Positions 1 to 11,233 of a stretch of 64,000 nt of DNA are shown here, piece by piece. Each line of letters starts with the position of its first letter. Position 1 is the stretch's first letter. The translations under genes and the position numbers were made by a program. The notes beneath the pieces are model-generated. The model saw only the letters and a list, made by a program, of their open reading frames with translations, was not told the origin of the DNA and ran no database searches. This stretch comes from Ryuthela nishihirai (lineage: Eukaryota; Arthropoda; Arachnida; Araneae; Heptathelidae). The DNA is taken from positions 50,352,691 through 50,416,690 of the forward strand of contig JAWZYU010000025.1 of assembly GCA_038380435.1 (NCBI GenBank), read 5' to 3'.

Positions 1-294
1 GGTCAGTAGGGGACACCGATGGGCTTGGAAAGGCCGCCGTTCGTCGGATGGGACGTTAAGCCGTGGCCCCGTGTGCGGGAGAGCCATACCCTGTGCACGT
101 TAAAGAACACGCTGGATGGCCTTGACGGGAGGCTACCATCTGTCTCCCAACAGCTGTTCCAGGGGACCCAGAAACAGCTGTTTCCAGGGTCCCCTCCCCC
201 AACCTTCTCTGAGCCTTCGGGGTCCTTGTGACCTGGCCATTTAACCAATTGTGTGCAAAAAAGTGCCGCTCAGAGGTAAAACAACCCAACCCAA
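1..294 (+). mobile_element. SINE-A copy, cut by the window start
   Basis: The copy begins inside the central domain and runs to the CAACCCAACCCA tail. The core motif GTGCACGTTAAAGAAC and the CTCAGAGGTAAAAC pre-tail are present. A local duplication around 149-200 repeats an ACAGCTGTT-CCAG-GGACCC stretch that is single in other copies. Apparent ORFs on both strands are shadows shared with every SINE-A copy. Confidence 0.9.
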
Positions 295-588
295 CAACTC
301 TCTCCATTTTCACCCTAGCTGACTGAGCCCATACAAATACTATATTCGATATATCGCGATTATTCTGCCTTTCGAATGAGGATGAGAGAGGAAGGACAAG
401 GACAACTTTTACTACCTATTTGATTTCCCAATTTTAAAACAAAGTGAGAGGAATAGTTTCCTTGAGAGCTGAGATCATCAGGAGTTTTTTGCTTGGATTG
501 CAACATTCAACCTCTAATCAGTCGTCCCCTATTTTGAATAATTACGAATCAATGTGCGCTAACTCTTACTTTGGCATTGATTTTGGGA
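295..588. other. no recognisable feature
   Basis: AT-rich sequence between a SINE-A tail and a palindromic MITE. I see no gene, repeat or RNA signal. Confidence 0.5.
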
Positions 589-802
589 CAGTCGCTCAAA
601 AAAGTATCCGAACACTATGGTTGATTGCAAAATTCAGAAAAAATATCTGGCATTGATTTTTTTAGAAATTAGTGATCTGACAACCTTCGTGTCACGTGAC
701 ACGAAGGTTGCCAGATGACTAATTTCTAAAAAAATCGTTGCCAGATATTTTTTCTGAATTCTGTAATCAACCACGGTGTTCGGATACTTTTTTGAGCGAC
801 TG
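589..802. mobile_element. MITE-A, long-palindrome Tc1/mariner-type MITE
   Basis: The whole 214-bp element is one imperfect palindrome. Termini are CAGTCGCTCAAAAAAGTATC and its complement, and the centre is CACGTG. The CAGT-type ends and TA at the right edge (803-804) fit Tc1/mariner-type MITEs. The left TA is not preserved. There is no coding capacity. The same family recurs at 11107, 40182, 43275, 52497, 57161 and 59258. Confidence 0.88.
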
Positions 803-804
803 TA

Positions 805-1052
805 GGTGGTCATATTATTTTGATACTAGATCGTGTGGGCTCACTCACGGAAATATTGAGCGTGTGCAGTTACCGTTCACAGCAAACTGGAGCGTATACA
901 GTTGCTGTACACGCTCCAGATATTTTTCCTGAATTCTGTAATCACGTGACACGAAGGTTGCCAGATGACTAATTTCTAAAAAAATCAATGCCAGATATTT
1001 TTTCTGAATTTTGCAATCAATTATAGTGTTCGGATACTTTTTTGAGCGACTG
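805..1052 (-). mobile_element. composite MITE-C unit, inverted and joined to MITE-A by TA
   Basis: Read on the minus strand, this starts with the MITE-A left arm up to CACGTG. It continues with a GGAGCGTGTACAG hairpin and ends with GTATCAAAATAATATGACC next to TA. It is a shorter version of the roughly 300-bp units tandemly repeated at 52497-53697. TA follows at 1053-1054, and the TA at 803-804 is shared with the neighbouring MITE-A. Confidence 0.82.
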
Positions 1053-1054
1053 TA

Positions 1055-1378
1055 CTAGATCGCTCAAAAGGATTAAAGTTCAAAAGGCGGTGATTTTTTT
1101 TGGTATACAATTGTGGAAAAGGACAAGGAAGTAGCACAAAATTCTTGATAGAAGTACAAAAAGACAAGGTATTAGCCTTTCGATACGACATTGTAAGGAA
1201 GGGAAAGGTATTAAATAATGTTTTTAGTACAAGATCGTAAGAAAGATAAAGCATTAGGTAGCAGTTTTTGGCACACTATTGCGCCAAAGGACTAACTACT
1301 ATGAAGTTTTATGTACACAATCCTGCAATGGGACAATGTATTAGTCAGTGTTTTTATTACAAAACTGAAAAAGAATTC
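1055..1378. repeat. degenerate minisatellite, left part
   Basis: Loose repeats of about 50 bp carry variants of GGACAAAGTATTA, AGAGTTTTTGGTA and CAAGATTGTACAAAA. Units have diverged with indels. The array continues past the SINE-A insertion at 1379-1725. Confidence 0.6.
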
Positions 1379-1725
1379 GGGTTGTTGGGTTGTTTTACCT
1401 CTGAGCGGCACTTTTTTGCACACCATGGACTAAATGGCCAGGTCACATGGACCCCGAAGGCTCAGAGAAGGTTGGGGGAGGGGACCCACTGGAACAGCGT
1501 GTTCTTTAACGTGCACAGGGTATGGCTCTCCCATACACGGGGCCACGGCTTAACGTCCCATCCGTCGGACGGCGGCCTTTCCAAGCCCATCGGTGTCCCC
1601 TACTGACCGTGGGCAGGGCGGGAAATTTTTGCGGAGATAATCTCAACGCTGACTCAGCTGGGACTCGAACCTGGGAACTACAGATTACGAGCCTGGTGCG
1701 CTACCGACTGAGCCACCCCCGCCCC
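1379..1725 (-). mobile_element. SINE-A, internally deleted
   Basis: The tail lies at the left (GGGTTGTTGGGTTG) and the tRNA-like head at the right (A box and B box in the complement, ending in GCCCC). About 45 bp between the GGACCCACTGGAACAG and CGTGTTCTTTAAC blocks are missing. It interrupts a minisatellite. A clear TSD is not visible. Confidence 0.92.
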
Positions 1726-2215
1726 TTGGAAAAAGGAAGCAAAGTAGTAGACTTTTTTGGTATACGTTACAGAGATGGACAAAATATCAGACAGCCCTTT
1801 TTATGCAGATTTTGCAAAGGAAGAAATTACTATACAGAGTTTTTAGTACAAGATTGTACAAAAGTTCGCAGAGTTTTTGGTGCAAAATTGTGAAAGAGGA
1901 TAGAATCACACAGAGTTTTTTGGTTCATTATATAGAGTTTTTGATAAAAGATTGTACAAAAAGGACAAAGTATTTTATAGAGTGTTAGGTACAAGGTTGC
2001 AAAAGGGCAAAGTATTATATAAAAATTTTGGTACAAGACTGTAAAAAAGGACAAAGTATTATGCAGGGTTTTTTGTGTGTACTTTGTGTGTACTTGTTTT
2101 TTGTGGGTACTGTGATGTTTTGTACAAGATTATACAAAACATCAAAGAATTACACAGATTTTGGTGCAAAATTGTAAAAAAAGGACAAGGTATCAGGCCT
2201 CGCACAAAAAGAAAT
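1726..2215. repeat. degenerate minisatellite, right part
   Basis: About nine diverged units of roughly 45-55 bp with recurring TACAAGATTGTACAAAA, GGACAAAGTATTA and AGAGTTTTTGG words. The array was split by the preceding SINE-A. ORFs here change frame from unit to unit and are not supported as genes. Confidence 0.65.
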
Positions 2216-4297
2216 TATCATTTTTTTTTTCTGACAAGTTATTTGTAGCGTCGCGTGAACTCTGCCTTCGAATATCGGTAATTTATTTTTTTTTTGCTCT
2301 CTCATCAGTCATCGAACAGCCAAAGTGACACCTTTCACTTCTTGCCATTCGTTTCTGCATCCCACGCTTCTATTCATCGCTGGATATCCGTTTTCAGATC
2401 CGCGAAATTTCGGGCGTCTTCAAAAACTTAATCAGCAAGAAGGGAAACGTAAAAGAGAGAAAGAAGAAGAAAAAAATCTTCAGATAAATAGGAAGAAAAA
2501 AATAAGTTTCTTTCCTCCCCTGCTGCCTTCCACCGGCGTCATCTTATTACAGCTCTTCGTGTTAGGATTTTGTATCCAACTCCATTTCCGAAGTGCAAAT
2601 AAAAATACTTTATCTATTTCCCTGTCTAACCATTTTATTACCGATGTGTTAGTGAAATTGCCAAGATATTGCACGAGAGATGACGTGACGAGAAAGGCTG
2701 CATTCCAACGCACGCTCAGCAATTCGGCAAGAGCAGGAAACGAAATTAAATAATCTCTTGGCGCTGTCGCATTGGACGGAAGAGTTTGCATGCGGAGCGT
2801 GAGGCAGCCGCCAGCTGCGACCTCTCGCCTTGCACGCCGTCTCACTGACCAGCCAGCCACGTGGTGCCACATGCGTTTCGGGTCTCGTATCCTCTCGCGA
2901 AGTCTCATGAAATCGCGATTTAGCACTGCTCCATGAGGCCGAGGATGGAGAGAGATTATTAGAGGCAGGAGAACGACACGTGGGTGATCTCAGCGCCAGT
3001 AGACGGGAGTTGGTAGAAACTGAAATGTATCCTGGGTATTTGGTATGAAAGTTGGTTGAGAAGATTTAATATCGTATTTAGATTTGGTGGGCTAGAAATT
3101 GTGTTTGCCGAACACTTTGGGGTTGAATGTTAGTCAAGAGCATTTAATGTTGTATTGATTACTTTTTTGACTGAGTTGATTGTTAAAAAAGTAGCTTATT
3201 TATGAAGTATAGCACAGATATGTCGATTTTTCCTCGACTTTATGAACAAATTTATTGATTGAACATAGTGGAGCTCAGAAGTTTAAAAGGAAAAGGGAGA
3301 CAAATCAAAACTAGAATTTCGGTGCATTGAAACTATTTATTTGAAAAACAAATAACCGTTATTTCCCATTTCGTTTTCATATCCTTCTGTAGACATTCAA
3401 CTGTTTCCTTTAATAAAGATTCTTTTTTTTGGTTTCAAGGGGTATAAATAAAATATTGTTCTTTGCATTTTCCGAATCTTCTATTAGTTTTAAGTTCAAT
3501 TATTAAAAAAACTGCTTGTTGTAAAATGACAAAAAAAGTTAACTTTATACAGTGTTCTACGAATATATTAGAGAACTTCCATATCAATGGAAAATCTAAC
3601 TTTGAAACTCTAGAATTTATAAAATATTCATTTATTGTGAATATATGATACAAGATAAACAAAAGATCATAATCAAACTTATTTCATAATTCAATAATAA
3701 AATAATATTTGAAATTCAATAATATTTGATCTGCATTTAAAATCAGGTAAGCTAGAATATTTCACAACTCTAAATGCGTCATAAGGCCTTACTTCACAAA
3801 TTAATCAAAAATTAAATAATAAGTATTATTTCAAACCTTTTAATAAAATACGCATACATTTTATAAATTTGCATAATGGTGAATTCAATACTAGATAATT
3901 ATGAAGGATTTTTCAAAAAACAAGATAATTTAATGCTAATATTCCAACTTCCAAAACTCTTTAAATGCTGAACAAATATTGTTGAAAATCGAGATTTAAA
4001 TAGATTTCTTTATGATTTTTAATTTATCTTCAATCACGTGTTTCCATTAAAGGCATATTTTAGAAGTAATAGAGTTTCTAAGTCTGATTCCCATTGACAT
4101 ACATGGAAATTCTCCAATATTTTGGTACGGCACTTTATTATAAAAAAAAGAATATACATGAAAATTTCCTTTCCCCAAGGAGAGAAGGAAAAAAATTCTA
4201 ATGTTTTTGAAACAACATTAGATACTAGCTAGAGCAAATATAACCTTCTATCTTTTTCTTTCTTTCTGAAAAAGGCTGTATAAAAAGCTTATTCACA
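2216..4297. other. no gene seen; CpG-richer 2300-2940, then AT-rich
   Basis: Positions 2300-2940 are richer in CpG than the surroundings and contain a long minus-strand ORF (2480-2926) with no motif I recognise. The composition could suit a promoter or an old exon, but no splice or start context supports either. The rest to 4297 is AT-rich without repeats I can name. Confidence 0.4.
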
Positions 4298-4519
4298 TAA
4301 ATAAATAAGTAAATAAAATATAATAAATACCCCCTCAAGCAGCTGCTTGCCACAGAGGTCTGACAGGAGCCTGTCAGTTTATATGCCATAGTAGAAGGTC
4401 TGAGAGGATGGGAGGACCTCAGCAGAAAACAACACGAACATCCATGCCTTACCCGGGGCTCGAACCTAGGTCCCGTAGATCAGTAGCCAAGCGCGCTAAC
4501 CACTCGGCCACGGGACGGC
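4298..4519 (-). mobile_element. SINE-B, full length
   Basis: On the minus strand: a tRNA-like head with A box TGGCCGAGTGG and B box GGTTCGAGCC, a body with CTGACAGGCTCCTGTCAG, and an ATTT-rich tail (AAATAAAT on the plus strand). The head most resembles a class II (Ser/Leu) tRNA, but this was not tested. Canonical AAGCGCGC and GAACC states separate it from the adjacent satellite. Confidence 0.9.
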
Positions 4520-4740
4520 TCAAATAAATAAATACTAAATAAAAGTAAATAACCCCTCAAGCAGCTGCTTGCCACAGAGGTCTGACAGGAGCCTGTTAGT
4601 TTATGTGCCATAGTAGAAGGTCTGAGAGTATGGAAGGGCCTCAGCAGAAAAACGACACATACATCCATGCCTTACCCGAGGCTCGAAACCAGGTCCCTTA
4701 GATCAGTAACCAAGCCCGCTAACCACTATGCCACGGGACG
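4520..4740 (-). mobile_element. SINE-B abutting the 136-bp array, candidate founder
   Basis: Full-length SINE-B body and tail, but the head carries the states of the satellite next door: CTCGAAACC instead of CTCGAACC, AAGCCCGC instead of AAGCGCGC, and CTATGCC. It joins the first satellite monomer without a gap. It also lies head-to-tail with the SINE-B at 4298-4519. Confidence 0.85.
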
Positions 4741-7700
4741 GGATTGCAAGAGTGGAAGAATAGTGTGTTGCTTTGTGGAGGGAGTAAACGACACATATAT
4801 CCATGCCTTACCCGGGGCTCAAAACCAGGTCCCTTAGATCAGTAGCCAAGCCCGCTAACCACTGTGCCACGGAACGGGATTGCAAGAGTGGAAGAATAGT
4901 GTGTTGCTTTGTGGAGGGAGTAAACGACACATATATCCATGCCTTACCCGGGGCTCGAAACCAGGTCCCTTAGATCAGTAGCCAAGCCCGCTAACCACTC
5001 TGCCACGGGACGGGATTATACGAGTGGAAGAATAGTGTGTTACCTTGTGGAGGGAGTAAACGACACATATATCCATGCCTTACCTGGGGCTCGAAACCAG
5101 GTCCATTAGATCAGTAGCCAAGCCCGCTAACAACTGTGCCACGGGACGGGATTGCAAGAGTGGAAGAATAGTGTGTTGCTTTGTGGAGGGAGTAAACGAC
5201 ACATACATCCATGCCTTACCCGGGGCTCAAAACCAGGTCCCTTTGATCAGTAGCCAAGCCCGCTAACCACTGTGCCACGGGATGGGATTATAAGAGTGAA
5301 AGAATAGTGTGTTGCTTTGTGGAGGGAGTAAACGACACACATATCCATGCCTTACCCGGTTCTCGAAACCAGGTCCCTTAGATCAGTAGCCAAGCCCGCT
5401 AACCACTGTGCCATGGAACGGGATTGCAAGAGTGGAAGAATAGTGTGTTGCTTTGTGGAGGGAGTAAACGACACATATATCCATGCCTTACCCGGGGCTC
5501 GAAACCAGGTCCCTTAGATCAGTAGCCAAGCCCGCTAACCACTCTGCCACGGGACGGGATTATACGAGTGGAAGAATAGTGTGTTACTTTGTGGAGGGAG
5601 TAAACGACACATATATCCATGCCTTACCTGGGGCTCGAAACCAGGTCCATTAGATCAGTAGCCAAGCCCGCTAACAACTGTGCACGGGACGGGATTGCAA
5701 GAGTGGAAGAATAGTGTGTTACTTTGTGGAGGGAGTAAACGACACATATATCCATGCCTTACCCGGGGCTCGAAACCAGGTCCCTTAGATCAGTAGCCAA
5801 GCCCGCTAACCACTGTGCCACGGAACGGGATTGCAAGAGTGGAAGAATAGTGTGTTGCTTTGTGGAGGGAGTAAACGACACATATATCCATGCCTTACCC
5901 GGGGCTCGAAACCAGGTCCCTTAGATCAGTAGCCAAGCCCGCTAACCACTCTGCCACGGGACGGGATTATACGAGTGGAAGAATAGTGTGTTACCTTGTG
6001 GAGGGAGTAAACGACACATATATCCATGCCTTACCTGGGGCTCGAAACCAGGTCCATTAGATCAGTAGCCAAGCCCGCTAACAACTGTGCCACGGGACGG
6101 GATTGCAAGAGTGGAAGAATAGTGTGTTACTTTGTGGAGTTAGTAAACGACACATATATCCATGCCTTACCCGGGGCTCGAAACCAGGTCTCTTAGATCA
6201 GTAGCCAAGCCCGCTAACCACTATGCCACGGGACAGGATTACAAGAGTGGAAGAATAGTGTGTTGCTTTGTGGAGGGAGTAAACGACACATATATCCATG
6301 CATTACCCAGGGCTCGAAACCAGGTTCCTTAGATCAGTAGCCAAGCCCGCTAACCACTGTGCCACGGGATGGGATTATAAGAGTGGAAAAATAGTGTGTT
6401 GCTTTGTGGAGGGAGTAAACGACACATATATCCATGCCTTACCTGGGGCTCGAAACCAGGTCCCTTAGATCACTAGCCAAGCCCGCTAACCACTGTGCCA
6501 CGGGACGGGATTGCAAGAGTAGAAGAAGAGTGTGTTGCTTTGTGGAGGGAGTAAACGACACATATATCCATGCCTTACCCGGGGCTCGAAACCAGGTCCC
6601 TTAGATCAGTAGCCAAGCCCGCTAACCACTCTGCCACGGGACGGGATTATACGAGTGGAAGAATAGTGTGTTGCTTTGTGGAGGGAGTAAACGACACATA
6701 TATCCATGCCTTACCCGAGGCTCAAAACCACGTCCCTTTCATCAGTAGCCAAGCCCGCTAACCACTGTGCCACGGGATGGGATTATAAGAGTGAAAGAAT
6801 AGTGTGTTGCTTTGTGGAGGGAGTAAACGACACACATATCCATGCCTTACCCGGGGCTCGAAACCAGGTCCCTTAGATCAGTAGCCAAGCCCGCTAACCA
6901 CTGTGCCACGGAACGGGATTGCAAGAGTGGAAGAATAGTGTGTTGCTTTGTGGAGGGAGTAAACGACACATATATCCATGCCTTACCCAGGGCTCGAAAC
7001 CAGGTCCCTTAGATCAGTAGCCAAGCCCGCTAACCACTGTGCCACGGGATGGGATTATAAGAGTGAAAGAATAGTGTGTTGCTTTGTGGAGGGAGTAAAC
7101 GACACACATATCCATGCCTTACCCGGGGCTCGAAACCAGGTCCCTTAGATCAGTAGCCAAGCCCGCTAACCACTGTGCCACGGAACGGGATTGCAAGAGT
7201 GGAAGAATAGTGTGTTGCTTTGTGGAGGGAGTAAACGACACATATATCCATGAATTACCCGGGGCTCGAAACCAGGTCCCTTAGATCAGTAGCCAAGCCC
7301 GCTAACCACTCTGCCACGGGACGGGATTATACGAGTGGAAGAATAGTGTGTTACTTTGTGGAGGGAGTAAACGACACATATATCCATGCCTTACCTGGGG
7401 GTCGAAACCAGGTCCATTACATCAGTAGCCAAGCCCGCTAACAACTGTGCCACGGGACGGGATTGCAAGAGTGGAAGAATAGTGTGTTACTTTGTGGAGG
7501 GAGTAAACGACACATATATCCATGCCTTTCCCGGGGCTCGAAACCAGGTCCCTTAGATCAGTAGCCAAGCCCGCTAACCACTATGCCACGGGACAGGATT
7601 ACAAGAGTGGAAGAATAGTGTGTTGCTTTGTGGAGGGAGTAAACGACACATATATCCATGCATTACCCAGGGCTCGAAACCAGGTTCCTTAGATCAGTAG

Positions 7701-10619
7701 CCAAGCCCGCTAACCACTGTGCCACGGGATGGGATTATAAGAGTGGAGAAATAGTGTGTTGCTTTGTGGAGGGAGTAAACGACACATATATCCATGCCTT
7801 ACCTGGGGCTCGAAACCAGGTCCCTTAGATCACTAGCCAAGGCCGCTAACCACTGTGCCACGGGACGGGATTGCAAGAGTGGAAGAAGAGTGTGTTGCTT
7901 TGTGGAGGGAGTAAACGACACATATATCCATGCCTTACTCAGGGGTCGAAACCTGGTCCCTTAGATCAGTAGCCAAGCCCGCTAACCACTGTGCCACGGG
8001 ACGGGATTGTAAGAGTGGAAGAAGAGTGTGTTGCTTTGTGGAGGGAGTAAACGACACATACATCCATGCCTTACCCGGGGCTCAAAACCAGGTCCCTTTG
8101 ATCAGTAGCCAAGCCCGCTAACCACTGTGCCACGGGATGGGATTATAAGAGTGAAAGAATAGTGTGTTTCTTTGTGAAGGGAGTAAACGACACACATATC
8201 CATGCCTTACCCGGTTCTCGAAACCAGGTCCCTTAGATCAGTAGCCAAGCCCGCTAACCACTGTGCCATGGAACGGGATTGCAAGAGTGGAAGAATAGTG
8301 TGTTGCTTTGTGGAGGGAGTAAACGACACATATATCCATGCCTTACCCGGGGCTCGAAACCAGGTCCCTTAGATCAGTAGCCAAGCCCGCTAACCACTCT
8401 GCCACGGGACGGGATTATACGAGTGGAAGAATAGTGTGTTACTTTGTGGAGGGAGTAAACGACACATATATCCATGCCTTACCTGGGGCTCGAAACCAGG
8501 TCCATTAGATCAGTAGCCAAGCCCGCTAACAACTGTGCCACGGGACGGGATTGCAAGAGTGGAAGAATAGTGTGTTACTTTGTGGAGGGAGTAAACGACA
8601 CATATATCCATGCCTTACCCGGGGCTCGACACCAGGTCCCTTAGATCAGTAGCCAAGCCCGCTAACCACTATGCCACGGGACAGGATTACAAGAGTGGAA
8701 GAATAGTGTGTTGCTTTGTGGAGGGAGTAAACGACACATATATCCATGCCTTACCCAGGGCTCGAAACCAGGTTCCTTAGATCAGTAGCCAAGCCTGCTA
8801 ACCACTGTGCCACGGGATGGGATTATAAGAGTGGAAAAATAGTGTGTTGCTTTGTGGAGGGAGTAAACGACACATATATCCATGCCTTACCTGGGGCTCG
8901 AAACCAGGTCCCTTAGATCACTAGCCAAGCCCGCTAACCACTGTGCCACGGGACGGGATTGCAAGAGTGGAAGAAGAGTGTGTTGCTTTGTGGAGGGAGT
9001 AAACGACACATATATCCATGCCTTACTCAGGGGTCGAAACCTGGTCCCTTAGATCAGTAGCCAAGCCCGCTAACCACTGTGCCACGGGACGGGATTGCAA
9101 GAGTGGAAGAATAGTGTGTTGCTTTGTGGAGGGAGTAAACGACACATATATCCATGCCTTACCCAGGGCTCGAAACCAGGTTCCTTAGATCAGTAGCCAA
9201 GCCCGCTAACCACTGTGCCACGGGATGGGATTATAAGAGTGAAAGAATAGTGTGTTGCTTTGTGGAGGGAGTAAACGACACATATATCTATGCCTTACCC
9301 GGGGCTCGAAACCAGGTCCCTTAGATCAGTAGCCAAGCCCGCTAACCACTCTGCCACGGGACGGGATTATACGAGTGGAAGAATAGTGTGTTACTTTGTG
9401 GAGGGAGTAAACGACACATATATCCATGCCTTACCCGGGGCTCGAAACCAGCTCCATTAGATCAGTAGCCAAGCCCGCTAACAACTGTGCCACGCGATGG
9501 GATTGCAAGAGTGGAAGAATAGTGTGTTACTTTGTGGAGGGAGTAAACGATACATATATCCATGCCTTTCCCGGGGCTCGAAACCAGGTCCCTTAGATCA
9601 GTAGCCAAGCCCGCTAACCACTCTGCCATGGGACGGTATTGCAAGAGTGGAAGAATAGTGTGTTGCTTTGTGGAGGGAGTAAACGACACATATATCCATG
9701 CCTTACCCACGGCTCGAAACCAGGTCCCTTAGATCAGTAGCCAAGCCCGTTAACCACTCTGCCACGTGACGGGATAATAAGAGTGGAAGAATAGTGCGTT
9801 GCTTTGTGGAGTGAGTAAATGACACATATATCCATGCCTTACCCGGTGCTCGAAACCAGGTCCCTTAGATCAGTAGCCAAGCCTGCTAACCACTCTGCCA
9901 CGGAACGGGATTATAAGAGTGGAAGAATAGTGTGTTGCTTTGTGGAGTGAGTAAACGACACATATATCCATGCCTTACCCGGGGCTCGAAACCAGGTCCC
10001 TTAGATCAGTAGCCAAGCCCGCTAACCACTCTGCCACGGGACGGGATTATAAGAGTGGAAGAATAATGTGTTGCTTTGTGGAGGGAGTAAACGACACATA
10101 TATCCATGCCTTACCCGGGGCTCGAAACCAGGTCCCTTAGATCAGTAGCCAAGCCCGCTAACCACTCTGCCACGGGACGGGATTTTAAGAGTGGAAGAAT
10201 AGTGTGTTGCTTTGTGGAGTGAGTAAACGACACATATATCCATGTCTTACCCGGGGCTCGAAACCAGGTCCCTTAGATCAGTAGCCAAGCCCGCTAACCA
10301 CTCTGCCACAGGACGGGATTATAAGAGTGGAAGAATAGTGCGTTGCTTTGTGGAGTGAGTAAACGACACATATATCCATGCCTTACCCGGGGCTCGAAAC
10401 CAGGTCCCTTAGATCAGTAGCCAAGCCTGCTAACCACTCTGCCACGGGACGGGATTATAAGAGTGGAAGAATAGTGTGTTGCTTTGTGGAGTGAGTAAAC
10501 GACACATATATCCATGTCTTACCCGGGGCTCGAAACCAGGTCCCTTAGATCAGTAGCCAAGCCCGCTAACCACTCTGCCACAGGACGGGATTATAAGAGT
10601 GGAAGAATAGTGTGTTGCT
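4741..10619 (-). repeat. 136-bp tRNA-headed satellite, about 43 monomers
   Basis: The period is 136 bp, measured from recurring GGATT at 4741, 4877, 5013, 5149 and 5285, with one 1-bp deletion near 5671. Each monomer is the SINE-B tRNA-like head (about 85 bp) plus about 50 bp that may be a diverged piece of SINE-B body (shared AGTRGAAG start and AACGACAC end). On the minus strand most monomers retain an A box of the form TGGCNNAGTGG. The B box reads GTTTCGAGCC instead of GGTTCGAGCC throughout. Variants form multi-monomer blocks. The 63-codon ORFs that recur at 680-bp offsets are products of the repeat. Confidence 0.96.
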
Positions 10620-10694
10620 ATTGTGGCATATAAACTGACATGCTCCTGTCAGACCTCTGTGGCAATCAGCTGCTTGAGGGTTTTTTTTTTTTAT
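10620..10694 (+). mobile_element. 5'-truncated SINE-B inside the last satellite monomer
   Basis: Only the SINE-B 3' part is present: GGCATATAAACTGAC, a CTCCTGTCAG hairpin, GCTGCTTGAGGG and a T-rich tail. It is opposite in orientation to the array. A short repeat TTGTGG at both edges may be the TSD. The interrupted monomer resumes at about 10695. Confidence 0.8.
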
Positions 10695-10803
10695 TTGTGG
10701 AGGGAGTAAACGACGCATATATCCATGCCTTATCCGGGGCTCGAAATCAGGTGCCTTAGATCAGTAGCCAAGCGCGCTAACCACACTGCCACGAAACGGC
10801 CTT
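10695..10803 (-). repeat. terminal satellite monomer remainder
   Basis: This continues the monomer begun at 10588, from GTGGAGGGAGTAAACGAC to the head. It has AAGCGCGC and CTCGAAATC, so it is closer to plain SINE-B at one site and private at another. That fits an older, less homogenised array edge. Confidence 0.8.
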
Positions 10804-10805
10804 TA

Positions 10806-11007
10806 TACATATAAATAATAATAATAATCCCCCCAAGCATCTACTTGCCACAGAGGACCGATGAGAGCCTGCCAGTTTATACGCTGCAGTAGGTCTGTGA
10901 GGATGGCTGGAAATTCAGGAGAAAAACGACACGAACATCCGTGCCTTACCCGGGGCTTGAACCTAGGTTCCGTTGATCAGTAACCAAGCGTTCTAACCAC
11001 TCGATTG
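10806..11007 (-). mobile_element. SINE-B, diverged
   Basis: Tail AATAATAATAATCC, body and tRNA-like head are all recognisable with many substitutions. It lies just beyond the satellite, so SINE-B copies flank the array on both sides in the same orientation. Confidence 0.82.
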
Positions 11008-11106
11008 AAAGGAAGACAATCTGTCTTAATTCTGCGATATCATCAGTTCTAACGTTCTAAGGTTTCATTCCTATTATTTTTAGTCTCAAGAGAAAAAAGA
11101 ATGTTT

Positions 11107-11233
11107 CACGTGACCTTCATGTCACGTGACACGAAGGTTGCCAGATCACTAATTTCTGAAAATAATCGTTGCCAGGTATTTTTTCTGAATTCTGTAATCA
11201 ACCATAGTGTTCGGATATTTTTTTCAGCAGCTG
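11107..11233. mobile_element. MITE-A, right half only
   Basis: Begins at the central GTCACGTGACACGAAGG and runs to the terminal CTG followed by TA. The left arm is missing except for a few bases. Confidence 0.8.

Noticed and set aside
1268..1606. 112-codon ORF with CFTSERHFFAHH-like sequence, and many similar ORFs of 60-158 codons through the window
   Set aside because: All lie in SINE-A copies, appear on both strands, start at arbitrary ATGs and follow SINE-A identity rather than protein constraint. They are translations of a non-coding retroposon.
2480..2926. 148-codon minus-strand ORF as a gene
   Set aside because: No recognisable domain. It overlaps another long ORF on the opposite strand in a CpG-richer segment where stops are scarce.
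6570..8121. Repeated 63-codon ORFs at 680-bp spacing in the 136-bp array
   Set aside because: 136 is not a multiple of three. The frames open only where variant monomers lack a stop, so they reflect array structure, not genes.
4741..10619. CRISPR-like regular array
   Set aside because: Repeats are contiguous with no unique spacers, the unit is a tRNA-like SINE head, and the context is an animal nuclear genome.
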